The position numbers and the translations under genes were made by a program. Of a stretch of 5,987 nt of DNA, positions 4,475 through 5,987 are shown piece by piece. Every line of letters starts with the position of its first letter. The stretch's first letter is position 1. Origin of the DNA: Candidatus Auribacterota bacterium. Lineage in GTDB: Bacteria; Auribacterota; JAFGBW01; JAFGJP01. The notes beneath the pieces were generated by a model. The model ran no database searches. It had not been told where the DNA came from and saw nothing but the letters and a program-made list of their open reading frames with translations. The DNA lies in NCBI GenBank assembly GCA_016929035.1, contig JAFGJP010000244.1, positions 1 through 5,987 on the forward strand, read 5' to 3'.

Positions 4475-5467
4475 ATGATGGCTCAGAAAATCATCACAAT
4501 GTCCCATGGGAACGGCGGAAGGCTCATGCATGAGCTTATCGACGTTCTTCGCGTGAAGTTTTCCAACAGGATTTTGAATGAAATGGCAGATGCCGCTGAG
4601 CTGGATATAAAAGGAAATCGTCTTGCCTTCACCACAGATTCCTATGTTGTTAAGCCTCTTTTTTTCCCCGGTGGCGATATCGGAAAGCTGGCTGTTTTTG
4701 GAACAGTTAATGATATTGCCGTGAAGGGAGCGAAACCTCTTTATATTTCTCTTGCATTCATTATTGAAGAAGGGCTTGATTTCTTGACTTTTGAAAGAAT
4801 CGCAAAATCGATCCAGGAGGCATCGAGGAAAGCAGGTGTTTTTGTCGTAACAGGCGATATCAAGGTTGTAGAAAGGGGTTCGGCCGATAAGATATTCATC
4901 AATACAGCGGGAATAGGCGTCATTGAGTATAAAGGGCGGATCAGCTCCCGCGCAAGAAAAGAAGATGCCATTGTTATCAACGGGAGCATTGGGGAGCACG
5001 GCCTAGCGATCCTCAATGCAAGAGAAAATCTTGGTTTTGAGTCCAGCATAAAAAGCGATTGCAGGAATCTGAATCTTGAGGTTAAAAGATGTCTTTCGAA
5101 ATCGAGGAAAATACATGTCATGCGCGATCTCACTCGAGGCGGACTGGCTACATCGCTGTGTGAAATCGCGAAATCGTCTTCTTTGGGAATCGAAATCGAT
5201 GAAGAAAGCATTCCTGTGAGAAAGAGCGTTCAAAAAGCATGTGATATTCTTGGATTTGACCCTCTCTATATAGCCAATGAAGGGAAATTTGTTTGTTTTG
5301 TCAGTGCAGGTGATGCAGAGAAAGTCAGAAGAGCCATGTCACCCCGGGCCCGTATTATCGGGAGAGTGACATCACAGCATAAGGGTAAGGTCTATTTGAA
5401 AACCCGTATCGCCTCCAGCCGTATCCTGCCCATGCTGGAGTCAGACCTTCTGCCGAGGATATGTTAG
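4475..5467 (+). CDS. hypE: HypE, carbamoyl dehydratase (cyanide donor)
   Basis: HypE receives a carbamoyl group from HypF on its C-terminal cysteine and dehydrates it with ATP to a thiocyanate, the source of the CN ligands. The essential ending P-R-I-C is present (Cys330 is the last residue). The protein has 330 residues with the AIR-synthase-like fold: SHGNGGRLMHELI (10-22); FTTDSYVVKPLFFPGGDIG (52-70) and GTVNDIAVKGAKP (76-88) of the ATP site; VVTGDIKVVERG (about 128-139); then the C-terminal domain with MRDLTRGGLATSL and FVCFVSAGDAE. ATG 4475 is chosen (ATG 4478 is equally possible) because homology begins there. The in-frame TTG 4457 lies inside the repeat. No Shine-Dalgarno sequence is visible. 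It should act with the single-domain HypF upstream. Confidence 0.95.
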   Translation: MMAQKIITMSHGNGGRLMHELIDVLRVKFSNRILNEMADAAELDIKGNRLAFTTDSYVVKPLFFPGGDIGKLAVFGTVNDIAVKGAKPLYISLAFIIEEGLDFLTFERIAKSIQEASRKAGVFVVTGDIKVVERGSADKIFINTAGIGVIEYKGRISSRARKEDAIVINGSIGEHGLAILNARENLGFESSIKSDCRNLNLEVKRCLSKSRKIHVMRDLTRGGLATSLCEIAKSSSLGIEIDEESIPVRKSVQKACDILGFDPLYIANEGKFVCFVSAGDAEKVRRAMSPRARIIGRVTSQHKGKVYLKTRIASSRILPMLESDLLPRIC

Positions 5468-5472
5468 AAACA

Positions 5473-5528
5473 GATACACGATTCAAGATATTCGATACAG
5501 GATAAAAAGCAAAAAGACAGAATAAAAG
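5473..5528 (+). repeat. Family C second copy, left arm
   Basis: GATA/GATT recurs at 5473, 5480, 5487, 5494 and 5501, exactly every 7 bp. An A-rich tail follows, with AAAAGCAAAA and AGACAGAATAAAA, which pairs with the T-rich start of the right arm at about 5645-5680. The first module lies 5 bp after the hypE stop codon. Confidence 0.88.
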
Positions 5529-5644
5529 GAATCGTTAAACTAGACAGATTTTATCTGCACTTCTTGAAAATTCTGTGCTGAATCTATAATCATTGTGAGA
5601 AGCTCTATTTGTCCTAATCTTATCGAAAACCCATCAATTTTAAA
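5529..5644. other. Core of unknown nature between the two arms of family C copy 2
   Basis: About 116 bp lie between the arms. They contain no 7-bp modules and nothing I recognise. There is a small palindrome, CAGAT-TTT-ATCTG, near 5546-5558. On the minus strand a reading frame runs through the core and ends in a stop at its left side, encoding IDGFSIRLGQIELLTMIIDS and a few more residues. It continues upstream only through repeat sequence, so I do not call it a gene. The first family C copy has only a short A/T-rich middle, so this core looks like extra sequence captured in the loop. Confidence 0.5.
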
Positions 5645-5725
5645 TTTTTTTATTCTTGTCTTTTGCTTCTTGCTTTTCAATCTTGCATCGTGTATCGTGT
5701 ATCCTGTATCATGCATCATGTATCG
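5645..5725 (-). repeat. Family C second copy, right arm
   Basis: TATC/CATC recurs at 5686, 5693, 5700, 5707, 5714 and 5721, six times at exactly 7 bp. A T-rich stretch precedes it (5645-5680), whose complement contains AAAAGCAAGAAGC and matches the left arm's A-rich tail. Together the arms form a long imperfect inverted repeat around a core of about 116 bp. Confidence 0.88.
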
Positions 5726-5732
5726 ATTATTT

Positions 5733-5765
5733 ACCCCGTTAGAGAACATAGTTATCTAACGGGGT
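5733..5765. terminator. Palindromic hairpin between convergent genes, probable bidirectional terminator
   Basis: CCCCGTTAGA (5734-5743) pairs perfectly with TCTAACGGGG (5755-5764), and A5733 with T5765. After one mismatch the stem continues with AAC (5745-5747) and GTT (5751-5753) around an ATA loop. The + side has only a short TTTA after the stem and the minus side TAAATAAT, so neither has a strong U-tract. Its place between the convergent hypE and phospholipase genes supports a terminator or 3'-end stabiliser. The minus-strand stop codon (5756-5758) lies within the stem. Confidence 0.7.
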
Positions 5766-5987
5766 TTACTTAAGGATTCTTTTGCTGTCCTGTAACCGAT
5801 ATCGATGATTTCTTTGGCCCTGTAAAATTCCCAGGTCGCGATGTGGCCTGTTTCAGGCGAGATGATGATGTCAGCACCCTTCATTCTGCTTCTGGCGATT
5901 TCATACTGCATGACATAGAAAGACTGGATAAGGGCGATCGTGATGCTCGGCATGTCGGGATCAGCTTTTGTTATATCGAAAGAAAGG
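5756..5987 (-). CDS. Patatin-like phospholipase (RssA/NTE family), C-terminal part
   Basis: The last 76 or so residues of a minus-strand gene are visible. The frame stays open to the window edge, reading LSFDITKADPDMPSIT at the margin, so the ATG at 5953 is internal. The pattern is the C-terminal end of RssA/YchK-like patatin proteins: a helix with SFYVMQYEIARSRMKGADIII, then SPETGHIATWEFYRAKEIIDIGYRTAKESL. These match the family's 'ADxxIxPxxGxxxxxxFxxAxxxIxxGxxAA' ending. The catalytic Ser (GXSXG) and Asp would lie upstream, outside the window. The family comprises serine lipid acyl hydrolases, often membrane-associated; the true substrate is unknown here. It converges on hypE and ends in the palindromic hairpin, and is unlikely to be related to the hydrogenase. 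Confidence 0.82.
   Translation of the reverse strand, partial: LSFDITKADPDMPSITIALIQSFYVMQYEIARSRMKGADIIISPETGHIATWEFYRAKEIIDIGYRTAKESLSKPR

Noticed and set aside
4367..4999. 210-residue minus-strand frame opposite hypE
   Set aside because: It is a shadow of the well-supported hypE frame and shows no recognisable domain.
5540..5749. 69-residue minus-strand frame as a gene
   Set aside because: More than half of it is translated family C repeat. It begins inside the palindromic hairpin and lacks a ribosome binding site. Only the roughly 38-residue core part could ever have been coding.

Overview
This window carries the downstream end of a membrane-bound, energy-converting [NiFe] hydrogenase locus and its maturation genes, all on the + strand. 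A convergent, unrelated gene lies at the right edge. It looks bacterial: there are weak Shine-Dalgarno sites and a bacterial-type hyp set. The pairing of an Mrp/Mnh-type antiporter subunit with a NuoI/HycF-type ferredoxin subunit points to a group 4 (Mbh/Ech/Hyf-like) ferredoxin-linked hydrogenase in an anaerobe. The moderate base composition and dense intergenic repeats suggest an uncultured or candidate-phylum lineage, but I cannot name the taxon from this sequence.

Layout: the tail of an MnhG/MrpG-like subunit (1-255, 5' end cut by the window); a 2x[4Fe-4S] plus zinc-ribbon hydrogenase subunit (383-997); a HycI-type large-subunit protease (1083-1550); a shortened HypA (1749-1991); the Kae1-like C-terminal domain of HypF as a stand-alone protein (2039-3124); HypC (3096-3320); HypD (3324-4343); HypE (4475-5467). 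A palindromic hairpin (5733-5765) then separates this operon from a convergent patatin-like phospholipase gene (5756 to beyond 5987, minus strand). HypC, HypD and HypE build and load the Fe(CN)2CO group, HypF supplies the carbamoyl group for cyanide, HypA helps deliver nickel, and HycI trims the large subunit. The catalytic subunits must lie upstream. No hypB, and no acylphosphatase, zinc-finger or YrdC part of HypF, is present in the window.

Two things stand out. First, HypA and HypF are both reduced: HypA lacks its zinc ribbon, with both flanks of the domain apparently intact, and HypF consists only of its last domain. Second, every intergenic gap longer than a few bases contains short-period tandem modules, mostly arranged as interrupted palindromes. 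There are four types: a CGCAGAT module spaced 10/11/10 bp, a CACARAG-like module with an 8-bp period, a GATACAN-like module with a 7-bp period, and a GACNNAA-like module with a period of about 7 bp. Several begin directly at the preceding stop codon, or end directly at the next start codon. This shared architecture across unrelated sequences is the best candidate here for an undescribed element system.
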